A DNA stretch of 64,000 nucleotides. It comes from Adiantum capillus-veneris (lineage: Eukaryota; Streptophyta; Polypodiopsida; Polypodiales; Pteridaceae). This document shows, piece after piece, positions 36,049-45,330 of this stretch; position 1 is the stretch's first letter, and each line of letters starts with the position of its first letter. The translations under genes and the position numbers were made by a program. Under the pieces are notes generated by a model. That model was not told the origin of the DNA and did no database searches. It saw only the letters and a program-made list of their open reading frames with translations. The stretch covers positions 11,436,809-11,500,808 of the forward strand of contig CM043959.1 in NCBI GenBank assembly GCA_014529385.2, written 5' to 3'.

Positions 36049-36240
36049 AGACCGTTTCAGTTCTTGGTATTTCTGTTTACGCTCTAGTTTGGTCCACTCT
36101 TGGTCTTTTGTTGGTTCTTTTTTTGACTTTTCAGATTTTTGTGATTTTGTTTCAGTCCTAGCTTTTCTTTCCTATTTTATTTCTTCTCGTGTTCATTCTT
36201 TTCGATTTTCTGAGAATTTCCCAGATATTTGATCTTTCAC

Positions 36241-36948
36241 TTAATCCTCTGCTTTTACAAGCATCAAATTGTGAGTTTTATCTTTTATCCTGGGCATCGA
36301 ATTCTCTCTCACTTTATTTATGGCTCTTTTCTTCCTATAGTGTTCTTGGCGTCTAGGGTGTTGATTAGAAAAATCATAAAACTTGATATTCTCGGCTTCA
36401 TTCCCATGCTCACTGGAGGTGTCCGAACACTCATTATCTGCCTCATCATTTACTTCCAGTTGTTCAGAAGAGTTGTAAAACTCTTCTTGTTCTGGAGGTA
36501 CTACCGTCTCTTTTTCTGGCACCACGCTTACCATGTAATAGGGCAGCACACCGTAACCATCCTTATCGCAAAATTTTGTTGTTGAACTGTCGATAATGGT
36601 ACAGACATCTAACGTTGCCAGTATGTGTTCCCATTCTAGAGGCTCCAAGGCATCTTCAGGGACTGGTTCCAGAATATACTCTTTGTCCTCAATTGCTCTC
36701 TCTAAGACGCATTCCTCTTTCCTTAAGCTTCCACAATGTGAAGCTCCGCACATCCATAGATCTTTTGGTTGGCCCAACCATGCTGGTAGCTCTGATCCTG
36801 CTATTGTAGCTGAAACAAACTCTTCCACCGGTGTTTGGTTTACATCTTTGTAACTATGGTCTTTCAGTTGTATTTTAGTTGTCGTCTTGCCATGTCTGAG
36901 GTATATGTGGTCATAACCCCAATCTTGGACCATCTTCAGTTGTCGCAT
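36241..36948 (-). pseudogene. pol: Gypsy-1 pol linker after protease
   Basis: A 235-codon open minus frame beginning MRQLKMVQDWGYDHIYLRHG, the end of the protease, followed by a poorly conserved linker: SGSEL-like AGSELPAWLGQPKD, acidic tracts (EVNDEADNECSDTSSEHGNE) and a basic end HPRRQEHYRKKRAINKVREN. Such linkers between protease and RT are usual in this group. No catalytic motif. Between 36,241 and 36,048 the frame changes. Confidence 0.75.
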
Positions 36949-37203
36949 GAATGGTCATCCCAAGATTATCTCATAATTGTTCTTTTTGTCGAAATCGACT
37001 ATTGAAAATGTATGCTCATACTAGATCCCGCACGAAGTGACAATTACTTTTTCCAAGAGTCCGAGAGGCTTTTCCATGAAACCATCTGCCAACTACAGCT
37101 TCATTCTCATAGCCCTCAAAGCTGGTTTTCCCCATTTTTTCTAGATTTCCTTGGTGGCGATAGCAACTCCAGCTCCACTGTCAAGAATGGCTTTGGAAAC
37201 TAC
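36949..37203 (-). pseudogene. pol: Gypsy-1 canonical protease
   Basis: Translated from the minus strand: KAILDSGAGVAIATKEI (active-site DSGA), KWGKPALRAMRMKL, LADGFMEKPLGLLEKVIVTS, EHTFSIVDFDKKNNYEIILG, then PFMRQLKMVQDWG. Five in-frame stops (TGA, TAG, TAG, TAG, TGA) lie where Gln, Arg or similar are expected, so the open-frame view misses this domain. It would have cut the polyprotein. Its position between gag and RT is normal. Confidence 0.88.
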
Positions 37204-38025
37204 TCATTGGAATTCTACAGGTAGCGTCGTGTTTCTGGCTTCTCCCTCACAATATTCTCCAACCTTATTCAATGGTACCGGCCTAGTGTTTAGGTTAGGT
37301 CTGTCCAATTCCCGGATTCCTTCTTGTAGTTTCAAGGTGGGGTCCTTCACTCCAAATTTTTCTAGGCATTTTCCTACTGTGGTCCACATGTTTGGCCTTA
37401 GCCTTAGGAGTTCTGCTAACGTGATTGTGCATGCCACCGGGGTGGATAACAGCTCAATCAATCCTTGTGAATCCATCACCTTGTTAGACGAAAGTATTTG
37501 AGATGGGATTGCTCTCACTTCCGACTTAGCTTCATATTCTCCTAGGTAAGAGGGTAAGGTTCTCAAAGAGTCTGGTTGGCTGTTCCCCGAACTAATAGAT
37601 CCTTGGTCTCCCCCTTGTGAATGTATCTCAAAGTTTATTTGTGATCTTGCCTCAAATTCTTCAATAGGAGGTAGGATCACATTCTTTTCTTTCCTCGTGC
37701 TATTCATGTGTTCATTCATCCTATTAGCCTCGTTGGCCTCTCGGATTTGCTTCCACAGATCATCTAGACCATTACCGTCCTTTCCCATTTCTGCCAATAT
37801 TTTAGGATGGACCCCGTCAATTGCCTCATCGGTGGTATTGGGCACTATGATAGGCTCTCCCCTGGATTCATATTTGTTAGTGAGTCTTTCTTTTGTTTCC
37901 TCATGTTTCTCCAATGTTGGTTGGATAGGGGTTGGAGCTGGTGCGTCATGGCAATTTGTCGGTTTTCCCAACGGGTCTTCCATCAATGATTGAGCCGTCT
38001 CTATCATCTTTTTACACATATCCAA
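37204..38025 (-). pseudogene. Gypsy-1 gag-protease linker region
   Basis: A 273-codon open minus frame, hydrophilic: EKHEETKERLTNKYESRGEP, ANRMNEHMNSTRKEKNVILP, then LIELLSTPVACTITLAELLR, PNMWTTVGKCLEKFGVKDP and NTRPVPLNKVGEYCEGEARN directly before the protease. The second part resembles the conserved pre-protease segment of this gypsy group. No enzyme motif. Confidence 0.7.
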
Positions 38026-38034
38026 CCTTTGTTT

Positions 38035-38828
38035 TTATATTTCCACATATGGATATGTCATCCACCTTTGCTCCTGGGTCTGGTTTTTTTTAAGTCGAGC
38101 TTCATGGGCTTTTAGAAGCGCATCCAGCTGCTCGTTTACCTTGTCTGCCAGCACAGATCCTCCTGATCCTGTACTTTTGGGCTCAGCTAATTCCTTTGGT
38201 GCTATGGCTGTTGTGGTGTGTGAGCTTAGGCTAGCTAGATCTTCTAACCGCTCCAACCTGTTCTTTGTATGTTTCAACTCATCGGATAGGGCTGTTTGCT
38301 CTCGCTCTTTCCTGGCTTTCCTACGCGCCTTTCTTGCCTTCCAAGTGCTTCTCGGATTTTTCATTTCTGAACTTTGGGCATCTGTTTTTGGTTCTTCTAT
38401 TATGGGTTCGTTCGTCCTTCTTTGGGCTTGGGCCCGTGTCACCGCCTGAACATGTATGACTGTTTCATTTTCTGATACTCCACTGGAGGGTACTGTTTCC
38501 AACAGGTTCAAGGTGGCTTTTGCTCCTTTACTCGGGTTTTTAGGGCAAGCAGGAATCAAATGAGTAATCCCACATTCTGGGCAATACGCATTGACTCTAA
38601 TGATTTCATCATGGGGACAGTCTCTCAGCCAATGGTCTCCGCCACACTTGTAACAGGGGCCCTTGGGTTGTTGAGGTGCTCCTTGAGCTCCTCGTTGCTG
38701 GTAAGTCTGTCTCTGTCCGCCCATGCCTCCATTGGCTATGAACAACAATGTTCGTCCATCTAAGCTATATCTTCCTTCTCCTGCGGCCTGTGCAGCAGTT
38801 GGAGGTCCTTGATTCCCTATCATGCTCC
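38035..38828 (-). pseudogene. gag: Gypsy-1 gag with zinc knuckles, N-terminus lost
   Basis: The minus frame from 38,828 reads SMIGNQGPPTAAQAAGEGRY, a Gln-rich stretch, a CCHC knuckle CYKCGGDHWLRDC near 38,655, a second Cys/His cluster CPECGITHLIPAC near 38,590, then a basic and a coiled-coil-like part (TWKARKARRKARKEREQT, DELKHTKNRLERLEDLASLS). The open frame to 39,054 upstream is an artefact: it runs through the microsatellite and the LTR of Gypsy-2. The capsid part of gag is missing. The knuckles bind RNA in particle assembly. Confidence 0.85.
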
Positions 38829-38859
38829 TGAAGCTCTTGCACTTGGCATGTTCCACAAG

Positions 38860-38861
<2 letters not shown>

Positions 38862-38945
<84 letters not shown>

Positions 38946-38946
38946 G
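38862..38946. repeat. Compound (TG)n(AG)n microsatellite in LTR
   Basis: About 15 TG then about 27 AG units. The other LTR has only (GT)7 plus GGGAGAGAGA at the equivalent place (48,020), so expansion followed insertion. Confidence 0.95.
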
Positions 38947-39423
38947 TATATCTTGCAAGAAATCCCCCTCCTTGTTTGGGTTCACCCCCTCTTCTAGCTC
39001 ATGCATGAAGCTCATTGGTTCTCTCAAGCCTAGCCAATCGTAAGCCTGGGTCAAGTCAAGCAGTAGAAGTAGTCTTTGGAAAAGTGTCCTCCTTTCCCCA
39101 TTGAGAGAGAGGCCTTGATAAATGCCTAATCAATTATCTAATTATCTAAATCCTCATTGAACTCTCTAAGGGTCAACCAATAGGCTTTAGGCACACCTTG
39201 AGGGAAACCTAGCTAGGGGCTTTCCATGTGTCCCCTTTTCCTCTTGAGAAAGGGGTGCCCTTTGGGACAGAGAGAGGTCATTCAACATCATCCCCTACTT
39301 GTGTGGCTCGCCCCTCCTTTGTAGGCATGCATTTTGACTTTTAAGACCCCAAGAGACTCGGCCCCCTACATGCTTAAGCACCTCAAGCACCTTAGTCATC
39401 AAGCATAGGGTTAGCAAGTGCAT

Positions 39424-39426
<3 letters not shown>

Positions 39427-39465
<39 letters not shown>
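39427..39465. repeat. (CT)n microsatellite in LTR
   Basis: About 19 CT units; the equivalent tract in the other LTR (48,529-48,583) has about 27. Confidence 0.96.
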
Positions 39466-39467
<2 letters not shown>

Positions 39468-39871
39468 GCCCCTAGCCTCAAGGGCTCGCCCCCTCCTTTT
39501 AGGGATTGGATTTGACTTCAAGCACATGCCTACCTTCAAGCATGCACCTTACTTGTCAAGCATCTCATGCACTTTTAATTATCAAGCACCTCAAGAATAG
39601 GTCTAGCTTGGCTAAGGTATGAGGACTTTTAATTGTAACCTTTGGAGGTCTTTAATGAAGCTAACCCTAAGGTATTTAAGCTACATTAGCTAGCATTGCT
39701 CTTTGACAAACCATCTCTCATTTGGACCCCTTTGACTTTGGCCCCGTGTTGAGATAGATCCATAAGCACATGTCTAATTCTAACCCTTGTTCCCATTTAT
39801 TCTCCCACATTAAATGATCAGTTTAATATGAGAAACTCATTTGGGTTGGTGAGATATTAGATTTTATAACA

Positions 39872-39886
39872 TTACCTCTTTTCTTG
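39872..39886 (-). promoter_or_regulatory. Gypsy-2 polypurine tract
   Basis: On the minus strand CAAGAAAAGAGGTAA ends directly before the LTR start TGTTATAAA. Confidence 0.8.
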
Positions 39887-40190
39887 AAATCATAGTCGTC
39901 CTCGACTATGAGGTAGAAGAGATAAAGCCTTAGTCATTAGTCGATGTTTCTTAGCGGGTAGAGGATCCCTTTTTAGTCCATATCATAGTTCTAAAGTAGA
40001 GTGACAATTTCTACTTGGTGTTTGAGAGACTTCGTCAGTATAAACATGATTCTAAGCATGCAAACTAATTAAATTTGTGCAAAATATTAGTCTTATAAGA
40101 CAAAAACATTGATCATGTAAAGGAAACATTTACATTTTCTTACCCTAATGTAGCATTGTAAGCATTTGCAAGGTTCATACTATCCTTAAG
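39887..40190 (-). other. Gypsy-2 3' untranslated part
   Basis: No coding frame; lies between the chromodomain end and the polypurine tract. Confidence 0.6.
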
Positions 40191-40562
40191 CTATACTCCT
40201 TGCATCCATCTAGCATCTTCAAAAGGATAATTTTTGAACTTAATAGGATATCATTTGATAATCTTACCATGCTGTAGCACCTTGTCTTCAAATTTAAGGA
40301 TAGATTTGGGTTGTATCACCTCTTCTTGATCTTCTATTTCTGGAGGGTCTTCAATGATTGGTTCACTTGGTGGCTCTCCTTTGTAGGGCTTAAGTAGGCT
40401 CACATGAAAAGAATTGTGTATTAGCCAATGGTTGGGCAGCTTGAGTTGATAAGCCATCTCATTGATTGGCTTCAAGATTTGAAAAGGACCATAGTATCTT
40501 TTTGCTAGTTTAGCATAATACTTTTGATGGCCCGTAGGATTTTTGCTTGTCATTTGCCTCAA
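40191..40562 (-). pseudogene. pol: Gypsy-2 integrase C-terminus with chromodomain
   Basis: Minus frame: [38 protein letters not shown], an acidic linker ([15 protein letters not shown]), then the chromodomain start [18 protein letters not shown]. The ORF stops there; past the stop it continues as YPIKFKNYPFEDARWMQG to about 40,197. The hydrophobic/aromatic pattern is that of chromovirus integrases, whose chromodomain is thought to steer insertion to methylated histone H3. Confidence 0.9.
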
Positions 40563-40799
40563 TTGAGCCTTGGAAAACTTGATTAAGACCTAATCATTTC
40601 CTTTGCATGGTAAGGCTCTTATGTGCTTATCAGCAGCAACCTTGTGCCTTTATTGAGATATGGATATAGCCTCCTTAAACTTTTGAAAAGATTCTTGTAG
40701 GTCACATCTATACTCATCGGCACTGAAGATCTTCCCATGTACTTTAAGTAGCAAGGGACTTTTAGGTCTTCCCTCTATGATTTCAAAAGGTGCTTTTTC

Positions 40800-41300
40800 A
40801 GCAGAAGTATGGACATTATTTTTGTATGCATACTCTACAAGGGCTAGGTACTTCTACCATTGTGAGCATTGATCTACTTCTTTAACATAAATCATTAGTA
40901 GATAAAGAATCATAAGTTATGATATCTCATTTTGGCCATCCGTTTGTGGGTGATAGGCGAAAGAGAAATTCAATATTGTATCTAGATTTTCAAAGATACC
41001 TTTCCAAAAATTACTAGTCATTCTAAGATCTCTATTTGACACGATGGATGTTGGCAATCCATGGTGTTTGAAAATCTGGGATATGAAGATGGTTTTCATT
41101 TGGTGTGCCTTAATAGTTTTTTTAAAAGGAATAAAATGTGCATGCTTGCTAAAACTATCAACTATTGTCCATATTCCCGTATTCCATGGATAGGCATGGG
41201 TAATCCAAAGATAAAATCCATGGATATACTCTCCCATGGTGAATAGGGATTGGCAATGACTGAAGTTATCCAGGTTGCTTCCCTCTATCATACTTGATCG
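40800..41300 (-). pseudogene. pol: Gypsy-2 integrase core, 3' part
   Basis: Minus frame: MGEYIHGFYLWITHAYPWN (where the first catalytic Asp region MDFIFGLP would be, frame disturbed), TIVDSFSKHAHFIPFKKTIK, HGLPTSIVSNRDLRMTSNFW (second Asp lies in NRD), FAYHPQTDGQNE (Glu). It is separated from its zinc module by the inserted element to the right. Gypsy-3 49,016-49,399 is the aligned relative. Stops present. Confidence 0.88.
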
Positions 41301-41306
41301 TTTTGT

Positions 41307-41367
41307 TGAGGCAGCCTATGGTGGATGCCACCGAGGGTGTGCCATGGCTAGGAGAAGGTGCAACAAC

Positions 41368-41437
<70 letters not shown>

Positions 41438-41617
41438 CGACACAACAAGATATAAAAAAGGACACGCTATATTATATTAGAGCCTATTACATATATATGA
41501 AACCACAAACTTGATCATGCAATCTCCACTAAACTCCACTAAACTAGTGGTCTATAGTGTCTTGAGACTTGTTCTCACGGGCTTAGACACTATTGAATCC
41601 GGGCTTGCATACCCAAC

Positions 41618-41618
<1 letters not shown>
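41307..41618 (-). repeat. Small element 3' LTR
   Basis: 312 bp with a (GA) tract at 41,371-41,435. Same sequence as 42,812-43,151 apart from tract length, a short duplication (CTCCACTAAA) and few changes. Confidence 0.93.
41371..41435. repeat. (GA)n microsatellite
   Basis: About 32 GA units inside the left LTR of the small element. Confidence 0.97.

Positions 41619-41619
<1 letters not shown>

Positions 41620-41672
<53 letters not shown>
41620..41672 (-). promoter_or_regulatory. 53-nt G tract at the polypurine-tract position
   Basis: On the + strand 53 consecutive C. On the minus strand it is an unbroken G run ending two bases before the LTR start TGTTGGGTATGC, exactly where the polypurine tract belongs. 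An expanded plus-strand primer is the simplest reading; exact length may suffer from sequencing error. Confidence 0.8.
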
Positions 41673-41674
<2 letters not shown>

Positions 41675-42160
41675 AGCCCAAACCACTGACAATGGACTTG
41701 AGATAGACAGACCATGGCAGAGTCCAATCACCTGAAACCATGAGTACAAGTCCCCACCCCCTTGACAATACCATAGGTGTGTGTGTGTGTGTGTGTACTT
41801 CCATGTGAGACATACCAAAACTTGACCAAAACAATAAAGGGCGGTCTTACCACTTTTTATGTGGCAGTGTCTATAACCCGTACAAATTTTGACGTGATGA
41901 CAACTGACAAGCATGACAACAAACTGACAACAAGGCTTTGAGTAAAAAAGAGTATGATTGTTTTGACAATAGACTAAAGCTGAGAAATCTATGACACTAA
42001 AGTTGCAAAAGTAGTTTGTGAAACTGGTACCACAATCTTGAAGTAGTTCTTTATGTACGGCATATGTTGATGTATTGAGTGCTTGAGACAAAATCATTAA
42101 AAATAAAATCACCATTGAAGCTTTGATTTTTGGAGTCGCCCTCATGCTTTTCTTCGGCAT
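41673..42160 (-). CDS. Signal-peptide-like, Cys-rich ORF inside the small element
   Basis: The minus ORF opens at ATG 42,160: MPKKSMRATPKIKASMVILF, with hydrophobic core MVILFLMILSQAL and a likely cleavage after NTSTYA. The part after it holds about ten Cys in 80 residues, including QDC, YFC, KPCCQFVVMLVSC, YRHC and VLVC. The frame stays open through a (TG)n tract and the 53-G run (as poly-Gly) into the LTR to 41,552; the real end is probably before that. No gag or pol similarity. It could be a host secreted-protein fragment taken up by the element. The CC-x7-C spacing faintly recalls eight-Cys lipid-transfer-like proteins, but this is not established. Confidence 0.4.
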
Positions 42161-42790
42161 CAATAGCCAAAACTGAGTTGTCAAGAAGTATCTTGATAGA
42201 AACCCGCTCAAATGTGAAAAGCTTCTAGAGGCTTGGTAGCAAAACACACTCCAATTGAGAATGGAAATTGGCCACTGCTGCCAAACTTGTCAAATTTGAA
42301 TGACATATTTGAATTTGTTGAGTTATCAAATCATCAATCTTCAAGCTTAACTGCCTCTTTACTTGCATTTTAAATTCTTGTTGGAAATACAAATGCCACC
42401 CACTAGCAAACTTAGTCTCATATGCTCTACAGTCGAGACTGCAATACTCTGACCGATATGCTGGACTGTGGGGTGTGAATGACCTCTTGATTTAGAGGCC
42501 TACTACCAAAGAAGGTGGCCACTTTAAACAAGTGTGAACACACAACAAAAAACAAAATGCCTTCTCTGTAGCTGCATACCAGCGCAATGACAAATTGATG
42601 AAGCAAGAGCCTATAGAGGCCGAGTTGGCTAGAGTTATAGTGACGAGGAGTTATTAGCGTCCCTAGGTGACTATGTTGAGGGAGGTTTGGTTTGGTTTGA
42701 TGCAGGTTGACAGACAGATTCGCCTTTCTGCAACAAGCGGTGGTTCCGGCAGGTGAATCGATTCGAGGCTTCCTTGCTTTGGCAGCCCGC
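42161..42790 (-). other. Leader of the small LTR element
   Basis: Non-coding between primer site and the ORF; short frames without motifs. Confidence 0.6.
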
Positions 42791-42792
42791 CT

Positions 42793-42806
42793 GGGCTTTG
42801 ATACCA
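42793..42806 (-). promoter_or_regulatory. Small element primer-binding site
   Basis: Minus-strand TGGTATCAAAGCCC lies five bases after the LTR end (CTCA-AAAAC). A Met-tRNA-type site with one change from TGGTATCAGAGC. Confidence 0.85.
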
Positions 42807-42811
42807 GTTTT

Positions 42812-42875
42812 TGAGGCAGCCTATGGTGGATGCCACCGAGGGTGTGCCATGGCTAGGAGAAGGTGCAACAAAAAT

Positions 42876-42974
<99 letters not shown>

Positions 42975-43151
42975 CGACACAGCAAGATAAAAAAAAAGGA
43001 CACACTATATTGTATTAGAGCCTATTACATATATATGAAACCACAAACTTGATCATGCAATCTCCACTAAACTAGTGGCCTATAGTTGCATGTCTTGGGA
43101 CTTGTTCTCACGGGCTTAGACACTATTGAATCCGGGCTTGCATACCCAACA
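42812..43151 (-). repeat. Small element 5' LTR
   Basis: 340 bp, TG...CA on the + strand, with a GA tract at 42,876-42,972. Confidence 0.93.
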
Positions 43152-43152
43152 C

Positions 43153-43358
43153 TTTTGGCATACCACACATTTTGAAACATACTCTTGTATGTCCACTTTC
43201 ATGGTTGCCCAATAGAAGTATGTCTCTACTCCTCGAAGAGTAGGTTGAATGCCTCTATGTCCCACATAGGGAGGAGCATGGGATTCATCCATAACTTTCT
43301 CACAAAGGGAGTGGGTAACACATAGCCTATTTCCATCGAGAAGATAACCATCATGCAA
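43153..43358 (-). pseudogene. pol: Gypsy-2 integrase zinc-binding domain
   Basis: The minus frame reads LLDGNRLCVTHSLCEKVMDE, HAPPYVGHRGIQPTLRGVET, YFYWATMKVDIQEYVSKCVV, CQK: an HHCC zinc finger with both His and both Cys. It is cut right after the last Cys by the inserted small element; the core continues at 41,300. Confidence 0.9.
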
Positions 43359-43545
43359 GGTAAATGGTTCTTATTTCTTCCCCAATGCAAGGGTGGACAT
43401 TATGTCTTTAAAGTTAGGGTTAGTAGCATACTCATCTATCATAGAAGATAGATAATTGTGAGCTGCTATAGATACTACATTAACTTTTGGTCATCGTGAT
43501 TGGCCACTTGATATTACAAGCAATGTGAGCAATATGAAAATAAAA

Positions 43546-43990
43546 TTACAAAAGAAAATTTACCCACCTCATTTGTTTATCGAAAAGCCTGGTTTGCGTC
43601 ATGAAGTACTTGAGACTTTGGTTGTCCATTTGCAAAATAAATGGAGTCCCCAATAGATAGTGCTTCCATGTGTCTAGGGCACGTAGAATAGCTAAAAGCT
43701 CTTTTTCGTATATGTCAAAGACTCGTTCATAGGCATTGAGCCTTCGGTTCTTATATGCTATGGCATGCCCTTCTTGAAGCAATACTGCTCCAAGGCAATC
43801 ACCACAAGCATCACATTGGAACTCAAATGGTTTTCAGAGATCCGAAAGCATAAGTGTTGGTTGGGAGGTAAGCTTCTCTTTGATCTTATCAAAAGCATTT
43901 TTCTCTTTAGCAATCCATGAGTACTTAATGTTCTTCTTTGCTAAGTCATGTAATGGTCCTACTATTTGAGAGAACTTTGCTACGAAGCGT
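43546..43990 (-). pseudogene. pol: Gypsy-2 RNase H
   Basis: Minus frames: a start in FECDACGDCLGAVLLQEGHA (43,815-43,755), AYKNRRLNAYERVFDIYEKE, LLAILRALDTWKHYLLGTPF, LQMDNQSLKYFMTQ, with a stop between the first two segments. The Asp/Glu/Asp set of RNase H is recognisable. Aligns with Gypsy-3 49,698-50,099. Confidence 0.88.
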
Positions 43991-44043
43991 TTATAGTATG
44001 CATATATACCAATAAAGCTCGTAGCTCATGTAGATTCCTTGGA

Positions 44044-44740
44044 TTAGACCATGCTTTTATTACCTCTAACTTTGATGGATCCATACGGATACCATCTTGA
44101 GAGATAATATGACCTGAGTATTGAATCTCTTGAAAGAGAAAATTCTCTCTTCTTTTGATTGATAAAAAGATCTTTCTCCCTCAAAGCTTGAAAAATTACC
44201 TGGAGATGTTTCTTGTGCTCCTCCAAGGACTTGGAGTAGATGATGATATCATCAAAGAACACTATAGTGTACTTGCAATAGGGTCTAGATATTTTCTCCA
44301 TCAAATGATTGAATGTGCTTGGAGAATTTGACAAACCAAAAGGCATGACAAGATATTCATAAAGACCAAACATTGAACGGAACGCGGTCTGTACGATATC
44401 TTCATTCACTATCCTTATTTGATGATAGCCAATTTTAAGGTTAATCCTACTGAAGCAGGTCAAACCTTGTAGCTTATCAAAAACAGGTCTTTGACCCCGC
44501 GGTACGTGAAATTTGTTTTAGATAGTGATATCATTTAGCTCTCAATAGTCCACCCACATGCGGTATGTACTATCTTTCTTTTTCACTAAAACGATTGGAG
44601 AACAAAAGAGAGAGCAGCTAGGCCTCACCATCTCTTTGTCTACCAATTCTTGTATTTGCCTCATGATCTCCTCTTGTTGAGCTTGGGAACTCAATAAGAA
44701 GGCTTGTTAGGCGGTGAGCTTCCTAGTAGGATCTCAATTT
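44044..44740 (-). pseudogene. pol: Gypsy-2 reverse transcriptase
   Basis: Minus frames: ELVDKEMVRPSCSLFCSPIV and a VDY-x-ELN segment with stops (44,690-44,520), then open LTCFSRINLKIGYHQIRIVN (motif A Asp replaced by Asn: RINLK instead of KIDLK), FGLYEYLVMPFGLSNSPSTF (motif B), YTIVFFDDIIIYSKSLEEHK (motif C FFDD), then the connection. The motif A change alone would kill activity. Gypsy-3 50,396-50,776 is the relative. Confidence 0.92.
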
Positions 44741-44899
44741 GATGGTCATCATCCTCTCATTTTGGAGGTAACTCCATAGAGATATCATCGATAAAAACAT
44801 CTTGGAATCCATCTAGAAAATAAAACAAGTCTAACTCTTCTTGATTACTACCATTTTTATTTGATAAAACATTAGGACCTTCTATGGATTGTTTGACAA

Positions 44900-45330
44900 A
44901 AATCATGTATGCAAAAACTGAGCTTTTCATTGATTTGTCAAAAGCAAGAGAACTTACAAGGGTATGATATGACCAGGCTCATTAGAATCTATGTACATAT
45001 TCTTTTCCTTGTACTTGAAATACAAGCTTCTTTTAGGGAACTTTAGATTAATAGCCATATGGTCAAACCATGGTGCCCTAGGATGACATCTTCATGCTTG
45101 AGAGGAGAGATGAAGAAATATTATTTGTCAACATAGGCTTGGACATGAAGCCTCAATTATCCAATCAGAGGATTAACTGTGGCTCCTTGGCCCAACATCT
45201 CCCATCTCAGCTTGAATGCCTAACTTGGTGGGTAACTCCATTGAGATAAGAATTGTGAGTAGATCCAGGGTCAAACAAGATGAAGGCATCATGATCCCTT
45301 ACCTTTCTCCAAGCATAGGAGAGAGGTGAT
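44900..45330 (-). pseudogene. pol: Gypsy-2 protease
   Basis: The minus frame begins DAFILFDPGSTHNSYLN near 45,290 (family consensus D-S-G-S-T-H; here DPGS), and after frame breaks LKHEDVILG near 45,100 and a segment ending KEACISSTRKRI. It aligns with Gypsy-3 PR at 51,015-51,430. The active-site Ser-to-Pro change suggests loss of activity. Confidence 0.8.

Larger units (their letters stand above)
32190..38828 (-). mobile_element. Gypsy-1: Ty3/gypsy element, 5'-truncated
   Basis: The minus strand carries, in transcription order, gag zinc knuckles, a long linker, protease, RT, RNase H, two integrase zinc modules, integrase core and C-terminus, then a second retropepsin domain. The 5' part (start of gag, leader, LTR) is missing: at 38,828/38,829 the sequence changes abruptly into the LTR of Gypsy-2. 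No LTR pair was found. A purine stretch GATGGGAGAGGAGA (minus, 32,190-32,177) could be the polypurine tract. Many stops are TAG or TGA at positions where Gln or Arg is expected. Confidence 0.92.
38829..39871 (-). repeat. Gypsy-2 3' LTR, truncated
   Basis: Matches 47,992-48,975 closely (GCTCATGCATGAAGCTCATT, CAAGCCTAGCCAAT, TAAGCCTGGGTCAAGTCAAG and so on). Its terminal 640 bases (the counterpart of 47,352-47,991) are missing; at 38,828 Gypsy-1 gag begins. It contains two microsatellites, at 38,862-38,946 and 39,427-39,465. Confidence 0.93.
41306..43152 (-). mobile_element. Small non-autonomous LTR element (TRIM/LARD-like) nested in Gypsy-2
   Basis: Two LTRs of 312 and 340 bp (41,307-41,618 and 42,812-43,151; + strand TGAGGCAGCC ... 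CATACCCAACA) flank 1.19 kb. TTTTG stands on both sides (41,301-41,305 and 43,153-43,157) and removing the insert restores the Gypsy-2 integrase alignment with Gypsy-3. Minus orientation: primer site TGGTATCAAAGCCC at 42,806-42,793, next to the right LTR; purine tract (53 G) next to the left LTR. No gag or pol inside. Instead there is a signal-peptide-like ORF. The LTRs contain GA tracts of different length (65 vs 97 bp). Confidence 0.92.

Noticed and set aside
38035-39054. A single 339-residue gag protein
   Set aside because: The part above 38,828 is LTR of Gypsy-2 plus a microsatellite read in a chance open frame; only 38,035-38,828 is gag.
41552-41735. Poly-Pro and poly-Gly proteins at the C/G homopolymer
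   Set aside because: They arise only from the 53-nt C tract.
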